A DNA stretch of 64,000 nucleotides from Petrolisthes cinctipes (taxonomy: Eukaryota; Arthropoda; Malacostraca; Decapoda; Porcellanidae): NCBI GenBank assembly GCA_033782935.1, contig JAWQEG010000166.1, positions 1,640,001-1,704,000 of the forward strand, written 5' to 3'. Below the pieces are notes generated by a model that saw nothing but the letters and a program-made list of their open reading frames with translations, was not told where the DNA came from and ran no database searches. The translations under genes were made by a program, and so were the position numbers. Of this stretch, positions 35,619-49,758 are shown one piece after another. Within the stretch, counting starts at the first letter, position 1; the number at the start of each line of letters is the position of its first letter.

Positions 35619-38618
35619 GTAGGCATGTACAGATACCTTCTGGGACCTCTAAATATCGAATTTTCGGGTGTTTTGGGACTGAATTTGATATATCGATTTT
35701 TTGGCACCTAAAATGTCGATTTTTAGCATGTTTTAGCCTATATTTTGAAAATATTCTAGCACTGTGTAGGCATGTACAGATTGCTTCTGGGACCCCAAAA
35801 TATTGAATTTTCGGGTGTTTTGAGCCTGAATTTGAGATATAAACGGGTACAGAAGATACATGCACATATTGACTTTGGGCATCTAAAATATCGATTTTCA
35901 GCATGTTTTGGGCCTGTATTTTGAAAATACTCTAACACTGAGTAGGCATGTACAGATTGCTTCTGGGACCCCAAAATATTGAATTTTCGGGTGTTTTGAG
36001 CCTGAATTTGAGATATAAACGGGTACTGAAGATGCATGCACATATCGACTTTTGTGCACCTAAAAGATCGATTTTCAGTATGTTTTGAGCATGTATTTTG
36101 AAAATACTCTAACACGGATTAGGCATGTACAGATCGCTTCTGGGACCCCTAAATATCGAATTTCGGGTGTTTTGGGACTGAATTTGAGATATCGACTTTT
36201 TGGCACCTAAAAGATCGATTTTTAGCATGTTTTTAACCTATATTTTGAAAATATTCTAGCACTGAGTAGGCATGTAGAGATTGCTTCTAGAACCCCAAAA
36301 TATTGAATTTTCGGGTGTTTTGAGCCTGAATTTGAGATATAAACGGGTACAGAAGATACATGCACATATTGACTTTGGGCATCAAAAATATCGATTTTCA
36401 GCATGTTTTGGGCCTGAATTTTGAAAATACTCTAACACGGAGTAGGCATGTACAGATCGCTTCTGGGACCCCAAAATATCGAATTTTCGGTGTTTAGGGC
36501 CAGAATTTGAAATATAAACGGGTTCAGAAGATGCATGCACATATCGACTTTTGGGCACCTAAAAGATCGATTTTCAGTATGTTTTTGGCCTGTATTTTGA
36601 AAATACTCTAACACGGAGTAGGCATGTACAGATACCTTCTGGGACCTCTAAATATCGAATTTTCGGGTGTTTTGGGACTGAATTTGATATATCGATTTTT
36701 TGGCACCTAAAATGTCGATTTTTAGCATGTTTTAGCCTATATTTTGAAAATATTCTAGCACTGTGTAGGCATGTACAGATTGCTTCTGGGACCCCAAAAT
36801 ATTGAATTTTCGGGTGTTTTGAGCCTGAATTTGAGATATAAACGGGTACAGAAGATACATGCACATATTGACTTTGGGCATCTAAAATATCGATTTTCAG
36901 CATGTTTTGGGCCTGTATTTTGAAAATACTCTAACACTGAGTAGGCATGTACAGATTGCTTCTGGGACCCCAAAATATTGAATTTTCGGGTGTTTTGAGC
37001 CTGAATTTGAGATATAAACGGGTACTGAAGATGCATGCACATATCGACTTTTGTGCACCTAAAAGATCGATTTTCAGTATGTTTTGAGCATGTATTTTGA
37101 AAATACTCTAACACGGATTAGGCATGTACAGATCGCTTCTGGGACCCCTAAATATCGAATTTTCGGGTGTTTTGGGACTGAATTTGAGATATCGACTTTT
37201 TGGCACCTAAAAGATCGATTTTTAGCATGTTTTTAACCTATATTTTGAAAATATTCTAGCACTGAGTAGGCATGTAGAGATTGCTTCTAGAACCCCAAAA
37301 TATTGAATTTTCGGGTGTTTTGAGCCTGAATTTGAGATATAAACGGGTACAGAAGATACATGCACATATTGACTTTGGGCATCAAAAATATCGATTTTCA
37401 GCATGTTTTGGGCCTGAATTTTGAAAATACTCTAACACGGAGTAGGCATGTACAGATCGCTTCTGGGACCCCAAAATATCGAATTTTCGGTGTTTAGGGC
37501 CAGAATTTGAAATATAAACGGGTTCAGAAGATGCATGCACATATCGACTTTTGGGCACCTAAAAGATCGATTTTCAGTATGTTTTTGGCCTGTATTTTGA
37601 AAATACTCTAACACGGAGTAGGCATGTACAGATACCTTCTGGGACCTCTAAATATCGAATTTTCGGGTGTTTTGGGACTGAATTTGATATATCGATTTTT
37701 TGGCACCTAAAATGTCGATTTTTAGCATGTTTTAGCCTATATTTTGAAAATATTCTAGCACTGTGTAGGCATGTACAGATTGCTTCTGGGACCCCAAAAT
37801 TTTGAATTTTCGGGTGTTTTGAGCCTGAATTTGAGATATAAACGGGTACAGAAGATACATGCACATATTGACTTTGGGCATCTAAAATATCGATTTTCAG
37901 CATGTTTTGGGCCTGTATTTTGAAAATACTCTAACACTGAGTAGGCATGTACAGATTGCTTCTGGGACCCCAAAATATTGAATTTTCGGGTGTTTTGAGC
38001 CTGAATTTGAGATATAAACGGGTACTGAAGATGCATGCACATATCGACTTTTGTGCACCTAAAAGATCGATTTTCAGTATGTTTTGAGCATGTATTTTGA
38101 AAATACTCTAACACGGATTAGGCATGTACAGATCGCTTCTGGGACCCCTAAATATCGAATTTTCGGGTGTTTTGGGACTGAATTTGAGATATCGACTTTT
38201 TGGCACCTAAAAGATCGATTTTTAGCATGTTTTTAACCTATATTTTAAAAATATTCTAGCACTGAGTAGGCATGTAGAGATTGCTTCTAGAACCCCAAAA
38301 TATTGAATTTTCGGGTGTTTTGAGCCTGAATTTGAGATATAAACGGGTACAGAAGATACATGCACATATTGACTTTGGGCACCAAAAATATCGATTTTCA
38401 GCATGTTTTGGGCCTGAATTTTGAAAATAATCTAACACGGAGTAGGCATGTACAGATCGCTTCTGGGACCCCAAAATATCGAATTTTCGGGTGTTTAGTG
38501 CCAGAATTTGAGATATAAACGGGTACAGAAGATGCATGCACATATCGACTTTTGGGCACCTAAAAGATCGATTTTCAGTATGTTTTTGGCCTGTATTTTG
38601 AAAATACTCTAACACGGA
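35619..38618 (+). repeat. ~1000-bp hexamer HOR, three tandem copies (999, 1000, 1001 bp)
   Basis: Copies run 35619-36617, 36618-37617 and 37618-38618, each a Y trimer followed by an X trimer. Shared marks are agcatgttttagcctat (2 bp shorter than usual), catgtagagattgcttctag and gaaccccaaaatattg. Copies 1 and 2 end in an L2 with attttcggtgtttag and gaaatataaacgggttcag. Length differences are explained by single bases: copy 1 has tatcgaatttcgggtg (one T fewer, about 36158), and copy 3 ends in the standard cgggtgtttag. Confidence 0.9.
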
Positions 38619-41114
38619 GTAGGCATGTACAGATACCTTCTGGGACCTCTCAATATCGAATTTTCGGGTGTTTTGGAACTGAATTTGAGATATCTATTTT
38701 TTGGCACCTAAAATGTCGATTTTTAGCATGTTTTTAGCCTATATTTTGAAAATATTCTAGCACTGTGTAGGCATGTACAGATTGCTTCTGGGACCCCAAA
38801 ATATTGAATTTTCGGGTGTTTTGAGCCTGAATTTGAGATATAAACGGGTACAGAAGATACATGCACATATTGACTTTGAGCATCTAAAATATCGATTTTC
38901 AGCCTGTTTTGGGCCTGTATTTTGAAAATACTCTAACACTGAGTAGGCATGTACAGATCGCTTCTGGGACCCCAAAATATCGAATTTTCGGGTGTTTAGG
39001 GCCAGAATTTGAGATATAAACGGGTACAGAAGATGCATGCACATATCGACTTTTGGGCACCTAAAAGATCGATTTTCAGTATGTTTTTAGCCTGTATTTT
39101 GAAAATACTCTAACACGGAGTAGGCATGTACAGATACCTTCTGGGACCTCTAAATATCGAATTTTCGGGTGTTTTGGGATTGAATTTGAGATATCGATTT
39201 TTTGGCACCTAAAATGTCAATTTTTAGCATGTTTTTAGCCTATATTTTGAAAATATTCTAGCACTGAGTAGGCATGTACAGATTGCTTCTGGGACCCCAA
39301 AATATTGAATTTTCGGGTGTTTTGAGCCTGAATTTGAGATATAAACGGGTACAGAAGATACATGCACATATTGAATTTGGGCACCAAAAATATCGATTTT
39401 CAGCATGTTTTGGGCCTGAATTTTGAAAATACTCTAACACGGAGTAGTCATGTACAGATCGCTTCTGGGACCCCAAAATATCGAATTTTCGGGTGTTTAG
39501 GGCCAGAATTTGAGATATAAACGGGTACAGAAGATGCATGCACATATCGACTTTTGGGCACCTAAAAGATCGATTTTCAGTATGTTTTTGGCCAGTATTT
39601 TGAAAATACTCTAACACGGAGTAGGCATGTACAGATCGCCTCTGGGACCCCTAAATATCGAATTTTCGGGTGTTTTGGGACTGAATTTGAGATATCGACT
39701 TTTTGGCACCTAAAAGATCGATTTTTAGCATGTTTTTAGCATATATTTTTGAAAATATTCTAGCACTGAGTAGGCATGTACAGATTGCTTCTGGGACCCC
39801 AAAATATTGATTTTTCGGGTGTTTTGAGCCTGAATTTGAGATATAAACGGGTACAGAAGATACATGCACATATTGACTTTGGGCACCAAAAATATCGATT
39901 TTCAGCATGTTTTGGGCATGAATTTTAAAAATACTCTAACACGGAGTAGGCATGTACAGATCGCTTCTGGGACCCCAAAATATCGAATTTTCGGGTGTTT
40001 AGGGCCAGAATTTGAGATATAAACGGGTACAGAAGATGCATGCACATATCGACTTTTGGGCACCTAAAAGATCGATTTTCAGTATGTTTTTGGCCTGTAT
40101 TTTGAAAATACTCTAACAAGAATTAGGCATGTACAGATACCTTCTGGGACCTCTAAATATCGAATTTTCGGGTGTTTTGGGACTGAATTTGATATATCGA
40201 TTTTTTGGCACCTAAAAATTCGATTTTTAGCATGTTTTTAGCCTATATTTTGAAAATATTCTAGCACTGTGTAGGCATTTACAGATTGCTTCTGGGACCC
40301 CAAAATATTGAATTTTCGGGTGTTTTGAGCCTGAATTTGAGATATAAACGGGTACAGAAGATACATGCACATATTGACTTTGGGCATCTAAAATATCGAT
40401 TTTCAGCATGTTTTCGGCCTGTATTTTGAAAATACTCTAACACTGTACAGATTGCTTTTGGGACCCCAAATTATTGAATTTTCGGGTGTTTTGAGCCTGA
40501 ATTTGAGATATAAACGGGTACTGAAGATGCATGCACATATCGACTTTTGTGCACCTAAAAGATCGATTTTCAGTATGTTTTGAGCATGTATTTTGAAAAT
40601 ACTCTAACACGGAGTAGGCATGTACAGATCGCTTCTGGGGCCCCTAAATATCGAATTTTCTGGTGTTTTGGGACTGAATTTGAGATATCGACTTTTTGGC
40701 ACCTAAAAGATCGATTTTTAGCATGTTTTTAGCCTATATTTTGAAAATATTCTAGCACTGAGTAGGCATGTACAGATTGCTTCTGGGACCCCAAAATATT
40801 GAATTTTCGGGTGTTTTGAGCCTGAATTTGAGATATAAACGGGTACAGAAGATACATGCACATATTGACTTTGGGCACCAAAAATATCGATTTTCAGCAT
40901 ATTTTGGGCCTGAATTTTGAAAATACTCTAACACGGAGTAGGCATGTACAGATCGCTTCTGGGACCCCAAAATATCGAATTTTCGGGTGTTTAGGGCCAG
41001 AATTTGAGATATAAACGGGTACAGAAGATGCATGCACATATCGACTTTTGGGCACCTGAAAGATCGATTTTCAGTTTGTTTTTGGCCTGTATTTTGAAAA
41101 TACTCTAACACGGA
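38619..41114 (+). repeat. Mixed segment, second copy of the 31.3-33.3 kb block
   Basis: From about 39120 to 41163 this matches 31275-33318 at offset 7845. Its later part, from about 40116, also matches the block from about 61764 to 63040 at offset 21648-21658. The 10-bp change in offset is the L2' deletion at about 40440, which is absent at 62090. Marks special to the 40.6 and 62.3 kb copies are gcttctggggcccc, gaattttctggtg, cgatttattggc and gtttttcgcctat. Confidence 0.85.
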
Positions 41115-44100
41115 GTAGGCATGTACAGATACCTTCTGGGACCTCTAAATATCGAATTTTCGGATGTTTTGGGACTGAATTTGAGATATCGATTTATTGG
41201 CACCTAAAATGTCGATTTTTAGCATGTTTTTCGCCTATATTTTGAAAATATTCTAGCACTGTGTAGACATGTATAGATTGCTTCTGGGACCCTAAAATAT
41301 TGAATTTTCGGGTGTTTTGTACCTGAATTTGAGATATAAACGGGTACAGAAGATACATGCACATATTGACTTTGGGCATCTAAAATATCGATTTTCAGCA
41401 TGTTTTGGGCCTGTATTTTGAAAATACTCTAACACTGAGTAGGCATGTACAGATTGCTTCTGGGACCCCAAAATATTGAATTTTCGGGTGTTTTGAGCCT
41501 GAATTTGAGATATAAACGGGTACTGAAGATGCATGCACATATCGACTTCTGTGCACCTAAAAGATCGATTTTCAGTATGTTTTGAGCATGTATTTTCAAA
41601 AATACTCTAACACGGAGTAGGCATGTACAGATCGCTTCTGGGACCCCTAAATATCGAATTTTCGGGTGTTTTGGGACTGAATTTGAGATATCGACTTTTT
41701 GGCACCTAAAAGATCGATTTTTAGCATGTTTTTAGCCTATATTTTGAAAATATTCTAGCACTGAGTACAGATTGCTTCTGGGACCCCAAAATATTGAATT
41801 TTCGGGTGTTTTGAGCCTGAATTTGAGATATAAACGGGTACAGAAGATACATGCACATATTGACTTTGGGCACCAAAAATATCGATTTTCAGCATGTTTT
41901 GGGCCTGAATTTTGAAAATACTCTAACACGGAGTAGGCATGTACAGATCGCTTCTGGGACCCCAAAATATCGAATTTTCGGGTGTTTAGTGCCAGAATTT
42001 GAGATATAAACGGGTACAGAAGATGCATGCACATATCGACTTTTGTGCACCTAAAAGATCGATTTTCAGTATGTTTTTGGCCTGTATTTTGAAAATACTC
42101 TAACACGGAGTAGGCATGTACAGATACCTTCTGGGACCTCTAAATATCGAAATTTCGGGTGTTTTGGGACTGAATTTGATATATCGATTTTTTGGCACCT
42201 AAAATGTCGATTTTTAGCATGTTTTTAGCCTATATTTTGAAAATATTCTAGCACTGTGTAGGCATGTACAGATTGCTTCTGGGACCCTAAAATATTGAAT
42301 TTTCGGGTGTTTTGAGCCTGAATTTGAGATATAAACGGGTACAGAAGATACATGCACATATTGACTTTGGGCATCTAAAATATCGATTTTCAGCATGTTT
42401 TGGGCCTGTATTTTGAAAATACTCTAACACTGAGTAGGCATGTACAGATTGCTTCTGGGACCCCAAAATATTGAATTTTCGGGTGTTTTGAGCCAGAATT
42501 TGAGATATAAACGGGTACTGAAGATGCATGCACATATCGACTTTTGTGCACCTAAAAGATCGATTTTCAGTATGTTTTGAGCATGTATTTTGAAAATACT
42601 CTAACACGGAGTAGGCATGTACAGATCGTTTCTGGGACCCCTAAATATCGAATTTTCGGGTGTTTTGGGACTGAATTTGAGATATCGACTTTTTGGCACC
42701 TAAAAGATCGATTTTTAGCATGTTTTTAGCCTATATTTTGAAAATATTCTAGCACTGAGTAGGCATGTACAGATTGCTTCTGGGACCCCAAAATATTGAA
42801 TTTTCGGGTGTTTTGAGCCTGAATTTGAGATATAAACGGGTACAGAAGATACATGCACATATTGACTTTGGGCATCTAAAATATCGATTTTCAGCATGTT
42901 TTGGGCCTGTATTTTGAAAATACTCTAACACTGAGTAGGCATGTACAGATTGCTTCTAGGACCCCAAAATATTGAATTTTCGGGTGTTTTGAGCCTGAAT
43001 TTGAGATATAAACGGGTACTGAAGATGCATGCACATATCGACTTTTGTGCACCTAAAAGATCGATTTTCAGTATGTTTTGAGCATGTATTTTGAAAATAC
43101 TCTAACACGGAGTAGGCATGTACAGATCGCTTCTGGGACCCCTAAATATAGAATTTTCGGGTGTTTTGGGACTGAATTTGAGATATCGACTTTTTGGCAC
43201 CTAAAAGATCGATTTTTAGCATGTTTTTAGCCTATATTTTGAATATATTCTAGCACTAAGTAGGCATGTACAGATTGCTTCTGGGACCCCAAAATATTGA
43301 ATTTTCGGGTGTTTTGAGCCTGAATTTGAGATATAAACGGGTACAGAAGATACATGCACATATTGACTTTGGGCACCAAAAATATCGATTTTCAGCATGT
43401 TTTGGGCCTGAATTTTGAAAATACTCTAACACGGAGTAGGGATGTATAGATCGCTTCTGGGACCCCAAAATATCGAATTTTCGGGTGTTTAGGGCCAGAA
43501 TTTGAGATATAAACGGGTACAGAAGATGCATGCACATATCGACTTTTGTACACCTAAAAGATCGATTTTCAGTATGTTTTTGGCCTGTAATTTGAAAATA
43601 CTCTACCACGGAGTAGGCATGTACAGATACCTTCTGGGACCTCTAAATATCGAATTTTCGGGTGTTTTGGGACTGAATTTGATATATCGATTTTTTGGCA
43701 CCTAAAATGTCGATTTTTAGCATGTTTTTATCCTATATTTTGAAAATATTCTAGCACTGTGTAGGCATGTACAGATTGCTTCTGGGACACATAAAATATT
43801 GAATTTTCGGGTGTTTTGAGCCTGAATTTGAGATATAAACGGGTACAGAAGATACATGCACATATTGACTTTTGGCATCTAAAATATCGATTTTCAGCAT
43901 GTTTTGGGCCTGTATTTTGAAAATACTCTAACACTGAGTAGGCATGTACAGATTGCTTCTGGGACCCCAAAATATTGAATTTTCGGGTGTTTTGAGCCTG
44001 AATTTGAGATATAAACGGGTACTGAAGATGCATGCACATATCGACTTTTGTGCACCTAAAAGATCGATTTTCAGTATGTTTTGAGCATGTATTTTCAAAA

Positions 44101-46112
44101 ATACTCTAACACGGAGTAGGCATGTACAGATCGCTTCTGGGACCCCTAAATATCGAATTTTCGGGTGTTTTGGGACTGAATTTGAGATATCGACTTTTTG
44201 GCACCTAAAAGATCGATTTTTAGCATGTTTTTAGCCTATATTTTGAAAATATTCTAGCACTGAGTACAGATTGCTTCTGGGACCCCAAAATATTGAATTT
44301 TCGGGTGTTTTGAGCCTGAATTTGAGAAATAAACGGGTACAGAAGATACATGCACATATTGACTTTGGGCACCAAAAATATCGATTTTCAGCATGTTTTG
44401 GGCCTGAATTTTGAAAATACTCTAACACGGAGTAGGCATGTACAGATCGCTTCTGGGACCCCAAAATATCGAATTTTCGGGTGTTCAGTGCCAGAATTTG
44501 AGATATAAACGGGTACAGAAGATGCATGCACATATCGACTTTTGGGCACCTAAAAGATCGATTTTCAGTATGTTTTTGGCCTGTATTTTGAAAATACTCT
44601 AACACGGAGTAGGCATGTACAGATACCTTCTGGGTCCTCTAAATATCGAAATTTCGGGTGTTTTGGGACTGAATTTGATATATCGATTTTTTGGCACCTA
44701 AAATGTCGATTTTTAGCATGTTTTTAGCCTATATTTTGAAAATATTCTAGCACTGTGTAGGCATGTACAGATTGCTTCTGGGACCCCAAAATATTGAATT
44801 TTCGGGTGTTTTGAGCCTGAATTTGAGATATAAACGGGTACAGAAGATACATGCACATATTGACTTTGGGCATCTAAAATATCGATTTTCAGCATGTTTT
44901 GGGCCTGTATTTTGAAAATACTCTAACACTGAGTAGGCATGTACAGATTGCTTCTGGGACCCCAAAATATTGAATTTTCGGGTGTTTTGAGCCTGAATTT
45001 GAGATATAAACGGGTACTGAAGATGCATGCACATATCGACTTTTGTGCACCTAAAAGATCGATTTTCAGTATGTTTTGAGCATGTATTTTGAAAATACTC
45101 TAACACGGAGTAGGCATGTACAGATCGCTTCTGGGACCCCTAAATATCGAATTTTCGGGTGTTTTGGGACTGAATTTGAGATATCGATTTTTTGGCACCT
45201 AAAAGATCGATTTTTAAGCTTGTTTTTAGCCTATATTTTGAAAATATTCTAGCACTGAGTAGGCATGTACAGATTGCTTCTGGGACCCCAAAATATTGAA
45301 TTTTCGGGTGTTTTGAGCCTGAATTTGAGATATAAACGGGTACAGAAGATACATGCACATATTGACTTTGGGCATCTAAAATATCGATTTTCAGCATGTT
45401 TTGGGCCTGTATTTTGAAAATACTCTAACACTGAGTAGGCATGTACAGATTGCTTCTAGGACCCCAAAATATTGAATTTTCGGGTGTTTTGAGCCTGAAT
45501 TTGAGATATAAACGGGTACTGAAGATGCATGCACATATCGACTTTTGTGCACCTAAAAGATCGATTTTCAGTATGTTTTGAGCATGTATTTTGAAAATAC
45601 TCTAACACGGAGTAGGCATGTACAGATCGCTTCTGGGACCCCTAAATATCGAATTTTCGGGTGTTTTGGGACTGAATTTGAGATATCGACTTTTTGGCAC
45701 CTAAAAGATCGATTTTTAGCATTTTTTTAGCCTATATTTTGAATATATTCTAGCACTAAGTAGGCATGTACAGATTGCTTCTGGGACCCCAAAATATTGA
45801 ATTTTCGGGTGTTTTGAGCCTGAATTTGAGATATAAACGGGTACAGAAGATACATGCACATATTGACTTTGGGCACCAAAAATATCGATTTTCAGCATGA
45901 TTTAGGCCTGAATTTTGAAAATACTCTAACACGGAGTAGGCGTGTACAGATCGCTTCTGGGACCCCAAAATATCGAATTTTCGGGTGTTTAGGGCCAGAA
46001 TTTGAGATATAAACGGGTACAGAAGATGCATGCACATATCGACTTTTGGGCACCTAAAAGATCGATTTTCAGTATGTTTTTGGCCTGTATTTTGAAAATA
46101 CTCTAACACGGA
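41115..46112 (+). repeat. ~2.5-kb 15-mer HOR, two tandem copies
   Basis: Copies run 41115-43612 (2498 bp) and 43613-46112 (2500 bp), each of five trimers. Shared marks are attttcaaaaatactc (about 41594, 44093), actgagtacagattgc (about 41760, 44260), agtgccagaatttg (about 41987, 44487), cgaaatttcggg (about 42149, 44648), gcttctaggacccc (about 42953, 45453) and gaatatattctagcactaag (about 43241, 45741). Private to copy 1 is cggatgttttggg. Copy 2 has gacacataaaatattg and cagcatgatttaggcc. Confidence 0.88.
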
Positions 46113-46613
46113 GTAGGCATGTACAGATACCTTCTGGGACCTCTAAATATCGAATTTTCGGGTGTTTTGGGACTGAATTTGAGATATCGACTTTTTGGCA
46201 CCTAAAAGATCGATTTTTAGCATGTTTTTAGCCTATATTTTGAATATATTCTAGCACTAAGTAGGCATGTACAGATTGCTTCTGGGACCCCAAAATATTG
46301 AATTTTCGGGTGTTTTGAGCCTGAATTTGAGATATAAACGGGTACAGAAGATACATGCACATATTGACTTTGGGCACCAAAAATATCGATTTTCAGCATG
46401 ATTTAGGCCTGAATTTTGAAAATACTCTAACACGGAGTAGGCGTGTACAGATCGCTTCTGGGACCCCAAAATATCGAATTTTCGGGTGTTTAGGGCCAGA
46501 ATTTGAGATATAAACGGGTACAGAAGATGCATGCACATATCGACTTTTGGGCACCTAAAAGATCGATTTTCAGTATGTTTTTGGCCTGTATTTTGAAAAT
46601 ACTCTAACACGGA
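45612..46613 (+). repeat. 501-bp trimer duplicated in tandem
   Basis: Two X-like trimers, 45612-46112 and 46113-46613, share gaatatattctagcactaag, cagcatgatttaggcctg and ggagtaggcgtgtacag. They differ in the S start: gatcgc/gacccct in the first and gatacc/gacctct in the second, where it is joined to an X-type second half (gactttttggcacctaaaag). The second S monomer is therefore a chimera, which marks the crossover close to its middle. The first has catttttttagcc where the second has catgtttttagcc. Confidence 0.88.
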
Positions 46614-49610
46614 GTAGGCATGTACAGATACCTTCTGGGACCTCTAAATATCGAATTTTCGGGTGTTTTGGGACTGAATTTGAGATATCGATTTTTTGGC
46701 ACCCAAAATGTCGATTTTTAGCATGTTTTTAGCCTATATTTTGAAAATATTCTAGCACTGTGTAGGCATGTACAGATTGCTTCTGGGACCCCAAAATATT
46801 GAATTTTCGGGTGTTTTGAGCCTGAATTTGAGATATAAACGGGTACTGAAGATGCATGCACATATCGACTTTTGTGCATCTAAAAGATCGATTTTCAGTA
46901 TGTTTTGAGCATGTATTTTGAAAATACTCTAACACGGAGTAGGCATGTACAGATCGCTTCTGGGACCCCTAAATATCGAATTTTCGGGTGTTTTGGGACT
47001 GAATTTGAGATATCGACTTTTTGGCACATAAAAGATCGACTTTTAGCATGTTTTTAGCCTATATTTTGAAAATATTCTAGCACTGAGTAGGCATGTACAG
47101 ATTGCTTCTGGGACCCCAAAAAATTGAATTTTCGGGTGTTTTGAGCCTGAATTTGAGATATAAACGGGCACAGAAGATACATGCACATATTGACTTTGGG
47201 CACCAAAAATATCGATTTTCAGCATGTTTTGACCCTGAATTTTGAAAATACTCTAACACTGAGCAGGCATGTACAGATTGCTTCTGGGACCCCAAAATAT
47301 TGAATTTTCGGGTGTTTTGAGCCTGAATTTGAGATATAAACGGGTACTGAAGATACATGCACATATCGACTTTTGTGCACCTAAAAGATCGATTTTCAGT
47401 ATGTTTTAAGCATGTATTTTGAAAATACTCTAACACGGAGTAGGCATGTACAGATCGCTTCTGGGACCCCTAAATATCGAATTTTCGGGTGTTTTGGGAC
47501 TGAATTTGAGCTATCGACTTTTTGGCACCTAAAAGATCGATTTTTAGCATGTTTTTAGCCTATATTTTGAAAATATTCTAGCACTGTACAGATTGCTTCT
47601 GGGACCCCAAAATATTGAATTTTCGGGTGTTTTGAGCCTGAATTTGAGATATAAACGGGTACAGAAGATACATGCACATATTGACTTTGGGCACCAAAAA
47701 TATCGATTTTCAGCATGTTTTGGGCCTGAATTTTGAAAATACTCTAACACGGAGTAGGCATGTACAGATCGCTTCTGGGACCCCAAAATATCGAATTTTC
47801 GGGTGTTTAGGACCAGAATTTGAGATATAAACGGGTACAGAAGATGCATGCACATATCGACTTTTGGGCACCTAAAAGATCGATTTTCAGTATGTTTTTG
47901 GCCTGTATTTTGAAAATACTCTAACACGGAGTAGGCATGTACAGATACCTTCTGGGACCTCTAAATATCGAATTTTCGGGTGTTTTGGGACTGAATTTGA
48001 GATATCGATTTTTTGGCACCTAAAATGTCGATTTTTAGCATGTTTTTAGCCTATATTTTGAAAATATTCTAGCACTGTGTAGGCATGTACAGATTGCTTC
48101 TGGGACCCCAAAATCTTGAATTTTCGGGTGTTTTGAGCCTGAATTTGAGATATAAACGGGTACAGAAGATACATGCACATATTGACTTTAGGCACCAAAA
48201 ATATCGATTTTCAGCATATTTTGGGCCTGAATTTTTAAAATACTCTAACACGGAGTAGACATGTACAGATCGCTTCTGGGACCCGAAAATATCGAATTTT
48301 CGGGTGTTTTGAGCCTGAATTTGAGATATAAACGGGTACTGAAGATTCATTAACATATCGACTTTTGGGCACCTAAAAGATCGATTTTCAGCATGTTTTG
48401 GGCCTGAATTTTGAAAATACTCTAACACGGAGTAGGCATGTACAGATCGCTTCTGAGACCCCAAAATATCGAATTTTCGGGTGTTTAGGGCCAGAATTTG
48501 AGATATAAACGGGTACAGAAGATGCATGCATATAGCGACTTTTGGGCGCCTAAAAGATCGATTTTCAGTATGTTTTTGGCCTTTATTTTGAAAATACTCT
48601 AACACGGAGTAGACATGTACAGATACCTTCTGGGACCTCTAAATATCGAATTTTCGGGTGTTTTGGGACTGAATTTGATATATCGATTTTTTGGCACCTA
48701 AAAGATCGATTTTTAGCATGTTTTTAGCCTATATTTTGAAAATATTCTAGCACTGTGTAGGCATGTACAGATTGCTTCTGGGACCCCAAAATATTGAATT
48801 TTCGGGTGTTTTGAGCCTGAATTTGAGATGTAAACGGGTACAGAAGATACATGCACATATTGACTTTGGGCATCTAAAATATCGATTTTCAGCATGTTTT
48901 GGGCCTGTATTTTGAAAATACTCTAACACTGAGTAGGCATGTACAGATTGCTTCTGGGACCATAAAATATTGAATTTTTGGGTATTTTGAGCCTGAATTT
49001 GAGATATAAACGGGTACTGAAGATGCATGCACATATCGACTTTTGTGCACCTAACAGATCGATTTTCAGTATGTTTTGAGCATGTATTTTGAAAATACTC
49101 TAACACGGAGTAGGCATGTACAGATCGCTTCTGGGACCCCTAAATATCGAATTTTCGGGTGTTTTGGGACTGAATTTGAGATATCGACTTTTTGGCACCT
49201 AAAAGATCGATTTTTTGCATGTTTTTAGCCTATATTCTGAAAATATCCTAGCTCTGAGTAGGCATGTACAGATTGCTTCTGGGACCCCAAAATATTGAAT
49301 TTTCGGGTGTTTTGAGCCTGAATTTGAGATATAAACGGGTACAGAAGATACATGCACATATTGACTTTGGGCACCAAAAATATCGATTTTCAGCATGTTT
49401 TGGGCCTGAATTTTGAAAATACTCTAACACGGAGTAGGCATGTACAGATCGCTTCTGGGACCCCAAAATATCGAATTTTCGGGTGTTTAGGGCCAGAATT
49501 TGAGATATAAACGGGTACAGAAGATGCATGCACATATCGACTTTTGGGCACCTAAAAGATCGATTTTCAGTATGTTTTTGGCCTGTATTTTGAAAATACT
49601 CTAACACGGA

Positions 49611-49758
49611 GTAGGCATGTACAGATACCTTCTGGGACCTCTAAATATCGAATTTTCGGGTGTTTTGGGACTGAATTTGATATATCGATTTTTTGGCACC
49701 TAAAATGTCGATTTTTAGCATGTTTTTAGCCTATATTTTGAAAATATTCTAGCACTGT
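49611..49758 (+). repeat. Reference S monomer (148 bp), Y flavour
   Basis: Opens a complete Y trimer of 501 bp (49611-50111). It reads gataccttctgggacctct instead of gatcgcttctgggacccct, with cctaaaatgtcg in the second half, and it ends in gcactgtgtagg. It carries the same 29-bp deletion as the X-flavour S monomer, here with gatatatcga across the junction, so the deletion predates the split of the trimer flavours. Confidence 0.9.
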
